Shown here: positions 31,092 to 39,166 of the stretch, in pieces
Layout: each line of letters starts with the position of its first letter
How positions within the stretch are numbered: the stretch's first letter is position 1
Assembly (NCBI RefSeq): GCF_016907925.1
Contig: NZ_JAFBCZ010000040.1
Location: 1-50,726 of the forward strand
Direction: 5' to 3'
From: Herpetosiphon giganteus
Lineage (GTDB): Bacteria; Chloroflexota; Chloroflexia; Chloroflexales; Herpetosiphonaceae
DNA length: 50,726 nucleotides
Position numbers and translations under genes: made by a program
Notes under the pieces: model-generated
Seen by the model: only the letters and a program-made list of their open reading frames with translations
Told to the model about the DNA's origin: nothing
The model's database searches: none

Positions 31092-31834
31092 GCAATCCCC
31101 CGTTTCCAGGCATAGCGAAGGCGATCAAGGTAGCTCAATGACCAGCGAGCAATCTTTTCTGGCCCATAGGAACACACCAGCCCAACAATCCCCGCAAATG
31201 CCCACAAGCCCCAGCCTGTCGTTGGAATAGTCAAGCCCACAAACAAATCGAGTTCGCGGCCTGCGCCCCAAATCAAGAGGCCACTAAACGATGTTCCGAG
31301 ATTAAACGCGCCAACAATGCTAAAAATCACGGTTTTTACGCGCAACACGCGGCGAATATCAATATAGTCCAGCAAATCATGATCGGTTTTGCTTTCACGC
31401 CATGCTGCACGGGCCTTCGATACTTCACCACGAAGCTCTTTGCGTGGCCATGAGGCCAAGGTCAAAATCGTAATCGCAACCGGAATCAGCCATTGGCCAT
31501 AACCAGCGAGCCATGTTCCGAGTTGGGGAAAGTGTTCCCGTAAAAATGTCAGGGTAAACGCACCATCCCAGTACCAGAGCAGCGTAGCAATGCCTAATAA
31601 CACAACACACATGAGCGCTTCAACGCCAAGCGACAGCACCGGATTGGCGGCCCGCCGTGGTGGTTTCGGACGACGAATCATCGCTGGAGCGGGCCGCGTA
31701 ACGGTATCGACCCGTTCTACACGCGGGGCTGATAGTGGTGTTGTGACTGGAAATGGTTGCGCCATTGCGGCAACACCACTCGAATTGGTTGATGGCGAGG
31801 TTGTTGGTGCGTTGGGGTCAGGATTTGTGTGCAT
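31088..31834 (-). CDS. Multi-pass membrane protein, 248 aa
   Basis: The start at 31834 (MHTNPDPNAPTTSPSTNSSG) is six bases from GGAGG. After a disordered Pro/Thr-rich N-terminus there are about four hydrophobic segments (SLGVEALMCVVLLGIATLLW, GQWLIPVAITILTLASW, VIFSIVGAFNLGTSFSGLLI and WGLWAFAGIVGLVCSY), with a charged cytoplasmic loop (ELRGEVSKARAAWRESKTDH). It is translationally coupled to the FtsK-like gene, so it is probably that ATPase's membrane partner. Confidence 0.6.
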   Translation of the reverse strand: MHTNPDPNAPTTSPSTNSSGVAAMAQPFPVTTPLSAPRVERVDTVTRPAPAMIRRPKPPRRAANPVLSLGVEALMCVVLLGIATLLWYWDGAFTLTFLREHFPQLGTWLAGYGQWLIPVAITILTLASWPRKELRGEVSKARAAWRESKTDHDLLDYIDIRRVLRVKTVIFSIVGAFNLGTSFSGLLIWGAGRELDLFVGLTIPTTGWGLWAFAGIVGLVCSYGPEKIARWSLSYLDRLRYAWKRGIA

Positions 31835-32009
31835 ACAGTGCCTCCTTTTCGGGAGGCCGTTCCGCATGGTATCATTGCGGTGACGGCCTAGCGAAGCATA
31901 TAGGGTCGTCCATCCCCCGACCACTGGTTGACGCTTTGTGGTGCGGGGATTTTTGTTGCGCTCATTATAACAGCTTGGTCAATTTGTTCGATGTGCTCGT
32001 AACCCACAC

Positions 32010-32450
32010 TTATTCATCATCATCGTCGTCATCATCATCAAGGCTCGTCATCACCCCGCGCAAGTCCTGCATATTGCGCTCGTAGTTAATTGGCTCCGGT
32101 TGAATTGGGGCTGGGGTTGATAGCACCGATACCAAGGTTTCCGCTGCTGGCATGTCCACGCTATTGCCACTAGCTGCCACAATAGCCGGTAGCTCATTGG
32201 CCTCGGCCAGAAAATCGAGGATGGGCAAGATCATCTGGCGCAGTTCACGGGCAAGCTGTCGTTTATTCAACCCGCCATATTGACCAGGACCATCAAGGGT
32301 TGCTTCTGCGGCAAGCAACCGTAGCCCTCGTTTGAGGGCTACTGCTTTCAGATCTTTTTCATGATGATAGTTCGGACGGTTCGCCTTGATGTTCTCCATC
32401 AGCTGAAGATCGTCTTCATCAATGCGCACCTGGCGGGGTGAATTTGTCAT
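32010..32450 (-). CDS. ParR-like ribbon-helix-helix partner of ParM, 146 aa
   Basis: The N-terminus (QVRIDEDDLQLMENIKANRP then HHEKDLKAVALKRGLRLL) fits a ribbon-helix-helix fold, the DNA-binding form of ParR adaptors. The middle is helical, and the protein ends in an uninterrupted run of nine acidic residues (DDDDDDDDE). Its ATG overlaps the parM-like stop (TAATG), as in parMR operons where the adaptor follows the motor. It should bind the repeats at 33703-33795, cap the filament and repress the operon. The acidic tail is unusual for ParR and may contact the ParM-like filament. Confidence 0.6.
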   Translation of the reverse strand: MTNSPRQVRIDEDDLQLMENIKANRPNYHHEKDLKAVALKRGLRLLAAEATLDGPGQYGGLNKRQLARELRQMILPILDFLAEANELPAIVAASGNSVDMPAAETLVSVLSTPAPIQPEPINYERNMQDLRGVMTSLDDDDDDDDE

Positions 32451-33667
32451 TAGATACTCCGACCGCTTGTGGCGAAGATGAGCAACATGAGCACCCCAAA
32501 GGCATTCATGACACCGCTCACCGTAGGATCAACAAAGGCAAAGTGGGTTTCTTCTTCTTTTCCAGCAACCATCGCGCGTTCGGCAATCATAGCACGAAGC
32601 TCTGGAATCCGAATACCCCCCCCCGTAAATAAGAGAAAAAACCCAGGTTCTTGCAGCAAGGGCAGTTTTTGCGCAACCATATCCTGACCTTCCGAATCCA
32701 TCACCCGCCGAATTTCGAGATCAATCACTTGCCGTCGGCCTGCATCATTGCGGATATAGCGATTTTCTAGGGCAAACTGGGCTTGCGCATCGTTCAAGGA
32801 CAAACGGGGAAACTGGCGCGCCAAGGCTCGTGCTAAGCCAATCGTGCCTTCCTTGCGGGGTTTGGTGGTCATGCGCCAATTGCCCCGATCATGAATCACC
32901 TCAATGATCTGATCATCGCCGCCGCCAATATCGTTAATGCGCATGGCTTCAATATCGCCCATTTGGTTGCGCCCGTACAAATCACGCGTATAGGCGACAA
33001 AGGTACCAACCGACTGGGCTTGGGGAACAACTTGTGCATAGGTAATTGTCCACTGTTCTTCGCGCCCATCTTCATCAGTCCGCACGACACTGAAGGTTTT
33101 CCCTAACAGATGCTCTTTCAGAGCGGTGCGGGTTTCTTTCTTCACGGCCAGCGTTTCCGTCGCGCCACCAGCGTCATCTTCTTTTTTCTTGGCCTTAATC
33201 TCTTCGTTGGGAATTGCGCGGGCAACCGCTAAACGGTAGGTGCCAGAGGAAAAGCCACCCTTCCGCAAAATTTCAACCACGCAGGCCGCGCCAAAATCAC
33301 GGTGACGCTGATCGGACAACCGTTGGGCAGTTGGGCCAATCGGCAAGGCATCGCCGCCACTGCGCACCGCATCTTCGCCAATCCAAAACAATGGCCCGTT
33401 ATTGACTTGGTAGGTTGTCAGGCTTTTGCCCATACGAATTTCTTTCGCTTCCATATACGAAGCCGGAATTTCAACCGTAATCACCTCGGCGGAACGATTC
33501 AACAGCGCCAGTTTCTTCTTGCCGTTGCCATCATCATCCCCCAACGGAATCAACACTTCACCATTGATCTGGATTTGGGCAGGTAATTGCATCGATTCAT
33601 TGCGTAGGGGCAAGCCTGCGGCCAAATGATCGTAGACGGTCACGGGTCGGGTTGTCGTGAGTGACAT
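32450..33667 (-). CDS. ParM-like actin-family segregation ATPase, 405 aa
   Basis: Actin-fold nucleotide motifs can be followed: phosphate 1 as LGDDDGNGKKKLAL (42-55), phosphate 2 as INDIGGGDDQ (244-253) and the adenosine motif FTGGGIRIPEL (347-357). The protein ends with VDPTVSGVMNAFGVLML. This fits plasmid actins such as ParM or StbA. They form filaments that push plasmid copies apart when bound to a ParR-parC complex. The promoter at 33709-33737 overlaps the centromere repeats, and AGGAGA lies upstream of the ATG. The linker at 155-175 is Lys/Glu-rich and seems to be an insertion. Confidence 0.75.
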   Translation of the reverse strand: MSLTTTRPVTVYDHLAAGLPLRNESMQLPAQIQINGEVLIPLGDDDGNGKKKLALLNRSAEVITVEIPASYMEAKEIRMGKSLTTYQVNNGPLFWIGEDAVRSGGDALPIGPTAQRLSDQRHRDFGAACVVEILRKGGFSSGTYRLAVARAIPNEEIKAKKKEDDAGGATETLAVKKETRTALKEHLLGKTFSVVRTDEDGREEQWTITYAQVVPQAQSVGTFVAYTRDLYGRNQMGDIEAMRINDIGGGDDQIIEVIHDRGNWRMTTKPRKEGTIGLARALARQFPRLSLNDAQAQFALENRYIRNDAGRRQVIDLEIRRVMDSEGQDMVAQKLPLLQEPGFFLLFTGGGIRIPELRAMIAERAMVAGKEEETHFAFVDPTVSGVMNAFGVLMLLIFATSGRSI

Positions 33668-33702
33668 AAACAGATTCTCCTAAAATTGAATCCCATCGAG
33701 CT

Positions 33703-33795
33703 ACGACAATTGTAGTGGATGCGCATGGATGTGTCAACTACAATTGTAGTGTATTTGTAGTATAGACAAAGAAGAGTAATAACTACAATTGTAGT
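33703..33795 (-). promoter_or_regulatory. parC-like centromere repeats and operator
   Basis: Three copies of a 14-bp palindrome, ACTACAATTGTAGT, lie at 33737-33750 and 33782-33795 (perfect) and 33703-33716 (one arm altered). The two perfect copies are each followed by GTATTTGTA. The copies are spaced 34 and 45 bp apart directly upstream of the parM-like gene, which is the expected place for a ParR-bound centromere. Confidence 0.75.
33709..33737 (-). promoter_or_regulatory. parM promoter embedded in the centromere
   Basis: TTGACA (33737-33732) abuts palindrome 2, and TACAAT (33714-33709) lies inside palindrome 1; the spacer is 17 bases. Binding of the ParR-like protein would therefore block transcription, giving autoregulation. 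Confidence 0.75.
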
Positions 33796-34105
33796 GTATT
33801 TGTATGTAGTTCCTATAAATCGGATAGTCCACGCGAAGCACCTTTAAAAACGTCCGGGAAGCGTCGCGTCAAAAGCCCTCGCACGGCCCTTGGTTCTGGT
33901 TCGCCTTTTGGGGCTGGATAGGCTGCTTAACGAAAAGTATCGTTGGGCATCGTTGCCGTGCAGGGGCGTTGGCGTGGCCTGACCTTCCATGCGGGAGCGA
34001 CGGCGGCAGACGCGGCAAGGCAGAGTGCGCCTGGTTGATGGCTCTGACTATGGGGATTGCACACACTGGGTGATGGCTCAGACTGTTGAGGGTTGAAGCG
34101 CACGT

Positions 34106-34326
34106 CGCCGCGCCACCGTGGGAAATCGGGTGAGGAGCGCCCCCGCGACGAACCCCAAGCAGCGTTGCAAACCAAGCCGAAGGATTGCCCGAAGGGGCTG
34201 CGCAGCCATGAGTCCAGCGTGCGTTCAGCCGTGTATCGCAACGTTCGCAGAACCGCCGCAGGCGCTCGCGCAGCGAGGTGAGATAGGCAGCACCTGGACG
34301 ATGGGATTTCCCACGGTGGCGCGGCG
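34106..34326. repeat. 22-bp perfect inverted repeat pair
   Basis: The left arm (34106-34127) begins CGCCGCGCCACC and ends GGGAAATC. The right arm (34305-34326) is its exact complement. The 177 bases between them contain smaller inverted repeats. Confidence 0.7.
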
Positions 34327-34359
34327 CAGCCGCCGCGCCTGCCGCCCCGCAGGGCGGCT

Positions 34360-34474
34360 GCACTATTGCGGGGGGTTGATGGCGACGGGTGGAACACCAG
34401 TGCAAGCGCAGCGCAGCAGGCTTTAGCCCTTGCTGGTGGGTCAAACGGCGACAGCATACCCCCCGCAATAGTGC
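34360..34474. repeat. 17-bp perfect inverted repeat pair
   Basis: GCACTATTGCGGGGGGT (34360-34376) and ACCCCCCGCAATAGTGC (34458-34474) are exact complements flanking about 80 bases. Long arms with an intervening spacer are typical of relaxase recognition and plasmid origins, but also of decayed transposon ends. Confidence 0.7.
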
Positions 34475-34611
34475 AATCGTCGTTAGCTCCGTATCCCCGT
34501 TTGGGGCTTCCACCTGCCCGTGTGGGTGTTCACCAACCCCGGTCATGTCGGGGCTTCGTTTCCGGTGAATAGGCTGGTGTACGGTCGTGGTGGCCAGGTT
34601 TTTGGCCGTCC

Positions 34612-35634
34612 TTACTGCAAAAAGACATGCGGAATCGCCTCCACCGTAACCCGTTCGACCAATTGGCCATTCAATCCCGTGGGCTGCATGGATCGCTCAA
34701 TCTGACCAATCCGCTGCCACGCATTCCCAATCCGCAGCGGATGCACCGCTTCATGCAGCGTAAAGAGATAGCGCGCATTCCCCTGCCCCAACACTTGGGC
34801 GGTCGCGCGCATCACCTTGTCGCGTTGGGTTGCGGTCGGCGTAACCGTCAACAAGACAAAGCTGTCGGTCTGGTAGCGTGCCTGCAAGGCGGCGCTTCCA
34901 CCATAGGCAGCATACGCCGCAATCTTGTCCCGCCAGGTTTCAATCCGCCGCGTGGCCCGATCCACTTCGATAAAGACTTGCAGTTTCCCTTTGGGATGGA
35001 TGAGCACAAACGATCCATCGGGAACCACGGGCAACTGCATCCGCACCATACTGCCGCGTTGTTGGCGCATTACCGTGACCTGATCATAGGCGCGCGCCGT
35101 GAGATGGTCGCCGCGCCAGTCGCTTAAGGCGATGCCCTCCATCATCGCGATTTTCGCCCGTAAGGCAGCGTAGATTTGGCCAATCTCGGCACTATGATTG
35201 GTCGTGAAACTCGACCGTGGCCGAATCCGAAAGGCGGCAATGCGGTCGGGATCAAGCGTCGTGGTTTCGACTAAGACCGCTGCGCCTAACGGGGTCAGCA
35301 TAAAGAGGTCAGGGTCACGCCCACCGCCATGGCCTGCGCGGGCGATGGGGCGTGGTATCCGATGGATTAAACCCGCACTTTCTAACGTACTCAACCGCCG
35401 ATAGACCACGCGCCCTGGTTTATACGGCGGGAGGTCGCGCTGCTCTCGGCGCGCCTGCATATCCGCTTCCCACATGGGGCGACGGTCGGGAAAGGCAATC
35501 CATTCCAGCGCGGTTGCCGTCAAAAAACGGGCCGTGGCCAATGCTTCAAGCATGACATGATCCCGTGCCGTCACGGCCACCCTACCTGAAAGTAAGGCCC
35601 GTGGGATCAAATGGTGGGGTTGGCTCTGGCTCAT
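34612..35634 (-). CDS. Replication-relaxation family protein, 340 aa
   Basis: The N-terminus is a winged-helix DNA-binding region (VTARDHVMLEALATARFLTA, then RVVYRRLSTLESAGLIHRIP). The C-terminal part holds LPVVPDGSFVLIHPKGKLQV, the nuclease-like beta core of the plasmid replication-relaxation (MobC-like) family. These proteins occur next to coupling proteins on conjugative plasmids and take part in DNA processing at the origin. GGAGG lies six bases before the ATG at 35634, although this gives a 53-bp overlap with the upstream gene. The nearby inverted-repeat region would be its natural substrate; this is inference. No classical relaxase is seen in the window. Confidence 0.65.
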   Translation of the reverse strand: MSQSQPHHLIPRALLSGRVAVTARDHVMLEALATARFLTATALEWIAFPDRRPMWEADMQARREQRDLPPYKPGRVVYRRLSTLESAGLIHRIPRPIARAGHGGGRDPDLFMLTPLGAAVLVETTTLDPDRIAAFRIRPRSSFTTNHSAEIGQIYAALRAKIAMMEGIALSDWRGDHLTARAYDQVTVMRQQRGSMVRMQLPVVPDGSFVLIHPKGKLQVFIEVDRATRRIETWRDKIAAYAAYGGSAALQARYQTDSFVLLTVTPTATQRDKVMRATAQVLGQGNARYLFTLHEAVHPLRIGNAWQRIGQIERSMQPTGLNGQLVERVTVEAIPHVFLQ

Positions 35635-37555
35635 GGGTATCCTCCATCACAGGGTCTGCATCATCGAATGATTCCTCCATCGGGGGTTGGGGGTCGCTCG
35701 GCACAGGGGTCGGTTCGTTAATGGGCGTAAAGGTTGCCCCAAAACTTGTTTCTTCGGCATTGGCCAACGGCATGGTTGCGCCTGTGTTGGCCATAGTGGC
35801 AGCAAGCACTGGCGGCGCGAATGCCTGCGCAGGGGTCGGCGTGCGGCGGGGTCGCTGAATGACAATCGGCACATGGGGAACAGCGGGCATCATCGCGATC
35901 TGCACCTTCGCCGCTGCCCCGCGCGCGATGACCCAGGCGCATCCGGTTGGCAGGGTTCTGACATCTTGCGGGTCGATGCGCGCTTCCTCCTCCATGCGAT
36001 AGGTTCCGCGTTTCAAGACCTGCTTCCCCTGAAACTGATAGGTCGTTGCTATCGCCTGCTGCACCCCCGCAAGTTTGGTCAATTCTTCGGGGGCACTCAT
36101 GCGGTGCAACACCACGGTCATATTGCCCACAATCCGTGCTTGTTGATCGGCATCACCAAGCCCTGCCAGCGTTTGGGTTCCGAGCATCACGATCCCGCCC
36201 AAGCTCCGCGCCATTTCGGCCAAGCGGATCACGCTCTCGGTTCCTAATGATGAGAACTCGTCGATGATCAGCACGGCCCGACGGTCGGCGGGCTTGCGGG
36301 TCGATAAGTAGTGCTTGACATCCTCGAGCAGAAACTTGGCAATGCTCTGGCTATCGCGTTCGTTGGCCAACACGGGCAAACCAAAGTAGGCGGCGCGGGC
36401 CTCGCTTAAGCGCCAGCCATCGCGGCGAATTTGGGTCAATTTCGGGGTCATGGTCGCAAAGCGCATGAACACGCTTTTCGCATCGGATGCACTGATACTG
36501 GCCACCCGTGCAAAGCCCTGGGCATTGTTCTTATATTGATCAGCCAACCGACCGTATTGCAAGCGTTCTTCGAGTTCTTCAAACGAGCCTGGTAAGGCTT
36601 CGTCGGTGTTCAAGACCGCGCGTAAGTAGACCTCGGCCATGTCGGAATAAAATGAAGCGGCACCCTCGGTCGCATAGGCCGGAATCGCCATGATGCGACT
36701 GAGCAAGGCCCCGCTGTCCCCTTCCCAGCCGTTATAGGCTTCTTGGGGGAATAACCGACACTGCCGCCCATAGAAGGCCATTAAGTCGTAAAACTGTTGC
36801 ATCATCTTCACGTCGTTTTTGGGGTTCACAAAAAACACATCCCAGTTCGTCGAAGCCGCGATTGACGCTGCGACGCGCAACATCGACTCCGACTTGCCTG
36901 CGCCGTTCTCACCAATAAACAGCATATGCAGACTGGCTGCACCGATGTTGGTGGTGAGATACAGCAGGCGTTTATGCTCTACCGCAAAGAACAAGGAATC
37001 GCCCTGAATCTTGGCCCCTAAGACCGTGGCGCTCGCAATCTCCTTGGTAATAGGCCGCTGGGTCAGACTGGCTGCGCTCGCCTTCATGGCGCGGCGCTTG
37101 GCGGATTCCAGCTGGATGTCCCGCTTTTCCTTGGCGTGGCTGTCCTTCTCGGACTGTTGTTCCGCTAAGGATTTTGGCCGTACACTTTCCCACACCATGG
37201 TTAAGGCAGGGGCAAGCGGCATCGTATACAGCCACAGCAGTGGAATGGCAGTGGCTCCGGCGCTCACCACGCCCATCATCCCATCGCGCCGCTTGCCTCG
37301 CTCAATTGCCGTGCGGCTTTCCTTTAAGTGATCGCGCAAGGGCGACCAGACGACCAAGGCCATGAAGCCTGCGCCTGCAAGGGCGGCCATTGCTACCATC
37401 GGCTGATGCGTTTTCAGATACCTGCGGCCCCATAGTGCGCCAATGGCAGCGGGCAAGGCCACGATCACCACAATCAAGCCCATGAAAAAGCCCATCATTG
37501 CGCCGCCGCTGTCGCTGCTCGGCGCGGATTGGGCAGCTGGCGGTGGATTACTCAT
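35582..37555 (-). CDS. VirD4/TraG-like coupling protein, 657 aa
   Basis: Two hydrophobic regions near the N-terminus (MMGFFMGLIVVIVALPAAIG and VAMAALAGAGFMALVVW) and a weaker third precede the ATPase. Walker A is FIGENGAGKS (213-222) and Walker B is AVLIIDEFSSLG (427-438). The end is Pro- and acid-rich. This fits type IV coupling proteins, which recruit the relaxosome to the secretion channel at the inner membrane. The start at 37555 follows GGAG by seven bases and overlaps the small gene upstream by eight bases. The replication-relaxation gene follows. Confidence 0.75.
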   Translation of the reverse strand: MSNPPPAAQSAPSSDSGGAMMGFFMGLIVVIVALPAAIGALWGRRYLKTHQPMVAMAALAGAGFMALVVWSPLRDHLKESRTAIERGKRRDGMMGVVSAGATAIPLLWLYTMPLAPALTMVWESVRPKSLAEQQSEKDSHAKEKRDIQLESAKRRAMKASAASLTQRPITKEIASATVLGAKIQGDSLFFAVEHKRLLYLTTNIGAASLHMLFIGENGAGKSESMLRVAASIAASTNWDVFFVNPKNDVKMMQQFYDLMAFYGRQCRLFPQEAYNGWEGDSGALLSRIMAIPAYATEGAASFYSDMAEVYLRAVLNTDEALPGSFEELEERLQYGRLADQYKNNAQGFARVASISASDAKSVFMRFATMTPKLTQIRRDGWRLSEARAAYFGLPVLANERDSQSIAKFLLEDVKHYLSTRKPADRRAVLIIDEFSSLGTESVIRLAEMARSLGGIVMLGTQTLAGLGDADQQARIVGNMTVVLHRMSAPEELTKLAGVQQAIATTYQFQGKQVLKRGTYRMEEEARIDPQDVRTLPTGCAWVIARGAAAKVQIAMMPAVPHVPIVIQRPRRTPTPAQAFAPPVLAATMANTGATMPLANAEETSFGATFTPINEPTPVPSDPQPPMEESFDDADPVMEDTHEPEPTPPFDPTGLTFR

Positions 37556-37769
37556 CGCGTGGCTCCTCGGATTGGTCGAGGTCAAAACGGATTGCCGTAT
37601 TGGTGGTCGTCATGGCGTGGAATGCTACCGTATCTACTGGGCCACGGTAGCTGTTGGCATTGACATCAGATGCCCATACGTCGTCCCGATGGTCACGCCA
37701 CGTTCGCCATGATGGCGCGATGGTTTGCTCGTTCATCGGATGATCAGCAGAAATCGCGGTAGTTGTCAT
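37548..37769 (-). CDS. Small hypothetical protein, 73 aa
   Basis: MTTTAISADHPMNEQTIAPS follows GGAGG by five bases. The protein is hydrophilic and contains several Asp/Arg pairs (TWRDHRDDVW). It overlaps the coupling-protein start, so it is translated as part of the same message. It may be an accessory factor of the coupling protein, but no family is known. Confidence 0.55.
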   Translation of the reverse strand: MTTTAISADHPMNEQTIAPSWRTWRDHRDDVWASDVNANSYRGPVDTVAFHAMTTTNTAIRFDLDQSEEPRDE

Positions 37770-37836
37770 TCCATCCTCCTTTGTGGATACACAAACGCGC
37801 GACGGTGATTCACCGTCCCGCGCTGCTTAAAACCAA

Positions 37837-37860
37837 ACACCAGCATTGGCGTGCTGGTGT
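37837..37860 (-). terminator. Hairpin terminator after the lipoprotein gene
   Basis: On the minus strand ACACCAGCA and TGCTGGTGT pair around a six-base loop and are followed by the T-rich TTGGTTTT. A second small hairpin (GACGGTG/CACCGTC, 37801-37817) follows. It may separate the secretion operon from the coupling-protein genes. Confidence 0.5.
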
Positions 37861-37891
37861 CGTTCTTCGTTTCATTGGTTGTGGGTCGTGG

Positions 37892-38503
37892 CTACGGCGT
37901 GCGGAATGCCTCCGCCCACGTGGCAAGCTCCGGATCGCTGGCCATCCATTGCCCCAACGTGGTGGGTGCATCGCCCGTTGTCAAGGACGGCACAATCTTT
38001 TGCGACGAGGTCATCACAAGGCCTTCACCATTCGGCTTGATCCATAGCATCGTGGCATCATGCGGCAGCTGATAGAGGGTTTCATTAACCAGGAGCATCC
38101 CCGTTGTCCCGTCCGTTGTGATGAGTGACCATCGTGTCGTTCGGCCATTCGTAAACACAACCGAGCAGCGGTGCGCTTCGCCGGAAGGGCCATTGGCAGG
38201 GGCACGCTCACAGGTCGGGTCGGTCGCCAAACCCGTATAGATCAGCACTATCTGCAACCCGCCATCCCACGCATAGATCCCATACGCATGGTCATCCACC
38301 ATCGCTTCTTCCAGCACCACCGGAAGGGCGGGATCTGCGTGCGGTTCATACACCACCGTCGGGGTAAATGTCGGGGGCGGAATATCCGATGGTGTTGGGT
38401 TCGCAGGGAGGGTATCGCCCACCACTCGCTCGGTCGTGGTACTACAGCCTACCAGCACGAGCAGCACCAGCATGCCAATCACGGCATTCCATCGCGTCTT
38501 CAT
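37892..38503 (-). CDS. Lipoprotein, 203 aa
   Basis: MKTRWNAVIGMLVLLVLVGC is a lipoprotein signal peptide with the lipobox LVGC. A Thr/Pro-rich linker (PANPTPSDIPPPTFTPTV) and a beta-rich domain of about 140 residues follow. The start at 38503 is six bases from AAGGAG. It lies in the secretion operon with a second lipoprotein and could be a channel or surface component. Function unknown. Confidence 0.65.
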   Translation of the reverse strand: MKTRWNAVIGMLVLLVLVGCSTTTERVVGDTLPANPTPSDIPPPTFTPTVVYEPHADPALPVVLEEAMVDDHAYGIYAWDGGLQIVLIYTGLATDPTCERAPANGPSGEAHRCSVVFTNGRTTRWSLITTDGTTGMLLVNETLYQLPHDATMLWIKPNGEGLVMTSSQKIVPSLTTGDAPTTLGQWMASDPELATWAEAFRTP

Positions 38504-38581
38504 TCGATACTCCTTCACGTCAATCATACTGTCATGTTAAACGCACGACCGTCGCAAAGGTTGCATGGGTGGGCACTGTTC

Positions 38582-38959
38582 CTAGCGTTCATCGGAACAG
38601 CGTGACCAGCCATTGACCGTGATGCGGTTACTTTTCCCTACCTCGACCGTCATACACTGCGGTTTCGGATCGCCTGCCCGTGTCCATTGAATCTTCGCCG
38701 TGGTCGAGGCGGTCAACACCACCGGATCACCCACCAGCGCATAGGCCGTGTAGTCATCGGTTCCGTCCTTGCCGCGCAGCACCCGCTCCCAGCGCTCCGG
38801 CTCCCAGCCAATCATGGATGTTGCCGTTGCCCAGTCATCGGCTACCACCGCCTCCGCCCAGGTGGTGATCACATCCACGGATGTTTTTGAGGCGCTCGCA
38901 TCGTTTCCACACCCGCCCAACAACCCTGCCACCACCAGCACCAAAATCCATCGTTGCAT
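38582..38959 (-). CDS. Small lipoprotein, 125 aa
   Basis: MQRWILVLVVAGLLGGCGND carries a lipobox (LGGC). The mature part (VITTWAEAVVADDWATATSM, then TTAKIQWTRAGDPKPQCM) has the size and style of NTF2-like accessory domains seen in conjugation lipoproteins. GGAGG lies eight bases upstream of ATG 38959, which is preferred to the longer frames. Confidence 0.6.
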   Translation of the reverse strand: MQRWILVLVVAGLLGGCGNDASASKTSVDVITTWAEAVVADDWATATSMIGWEPERWERVLRGKDGTDDYTAYALVGDPVVLTASTTAKIQWTRAGDPKPQCMTVEVGKSNRITVNGWSRCSDER

Positions 38960-38987
38960 TGTTGCATCCTCCATAGCCAATCGATTG

Positions 38988-39155
38988 TTACCCTTCGCGG
39001 CGGCGTTGCTCGATCTCCACGCGTTTCGCCGCCAAAAACCCATGCCGCCAGCGCCACCAGCGCACCACCAACACGCGGTGCAGCTGCTCGGTCGCGTTGG
39101 CCAAGTCGGCCCGTTCCTGCTGACCTGTCGTATTCGTGCGTTTCATCAGCTTCAT
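38988..39155 (-). CDS. Very small basic protein, 55 aa
   Basis: MKLMKRTNTTGQQERADLAN starts five bases after AGGAGG. The product is strongly basic with a Trp/Arg cluster (VVRWWRWRHGFLAAKRVEIE) and could sit at the membrane surface. It fits exactly between VirB4 (12-bp gap) and the small lipoprotein (28-bp gap), so it is probably a real operon member. Confidence 0.6.
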   Translation of the reverse strand: MKLMKRTNTTGQQERADLANATEQLHRVLVVRWWRWRHGFLAAKRVEIEQRRREG

Positions 39156-39166
39156 CCCTGCCTCCT

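Larger units (their letters stand above)
33841..34611. other. GC-rich region of nested inverted repeats, origin candidate
   Basis: No credible gene is present; long overlapping frames here are rich in Pro, Ala and Arg and lack ribosome sites. The region contains two long perfect inverted repeats (22 bp and 17 bp, listed separately), many shorter GC hairpins and a direct repeat TGATGGCTCTGACT/TGATGGCTCAGACT at about 34037 and 34072. It separates the partition locus from the mobility operon, a usual place for oriT or a replication origin. No replication initiator is in the window. Confidence 0.5.

Noticed and set aside
33869-34546. Minus-strand frame of 225 codons and its overlapping neighbours
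   Set aside because: The frames run through perfect inverted repeats, overlap in several phases and lack ribosome sites; the region looks like an origin or structural DNA.
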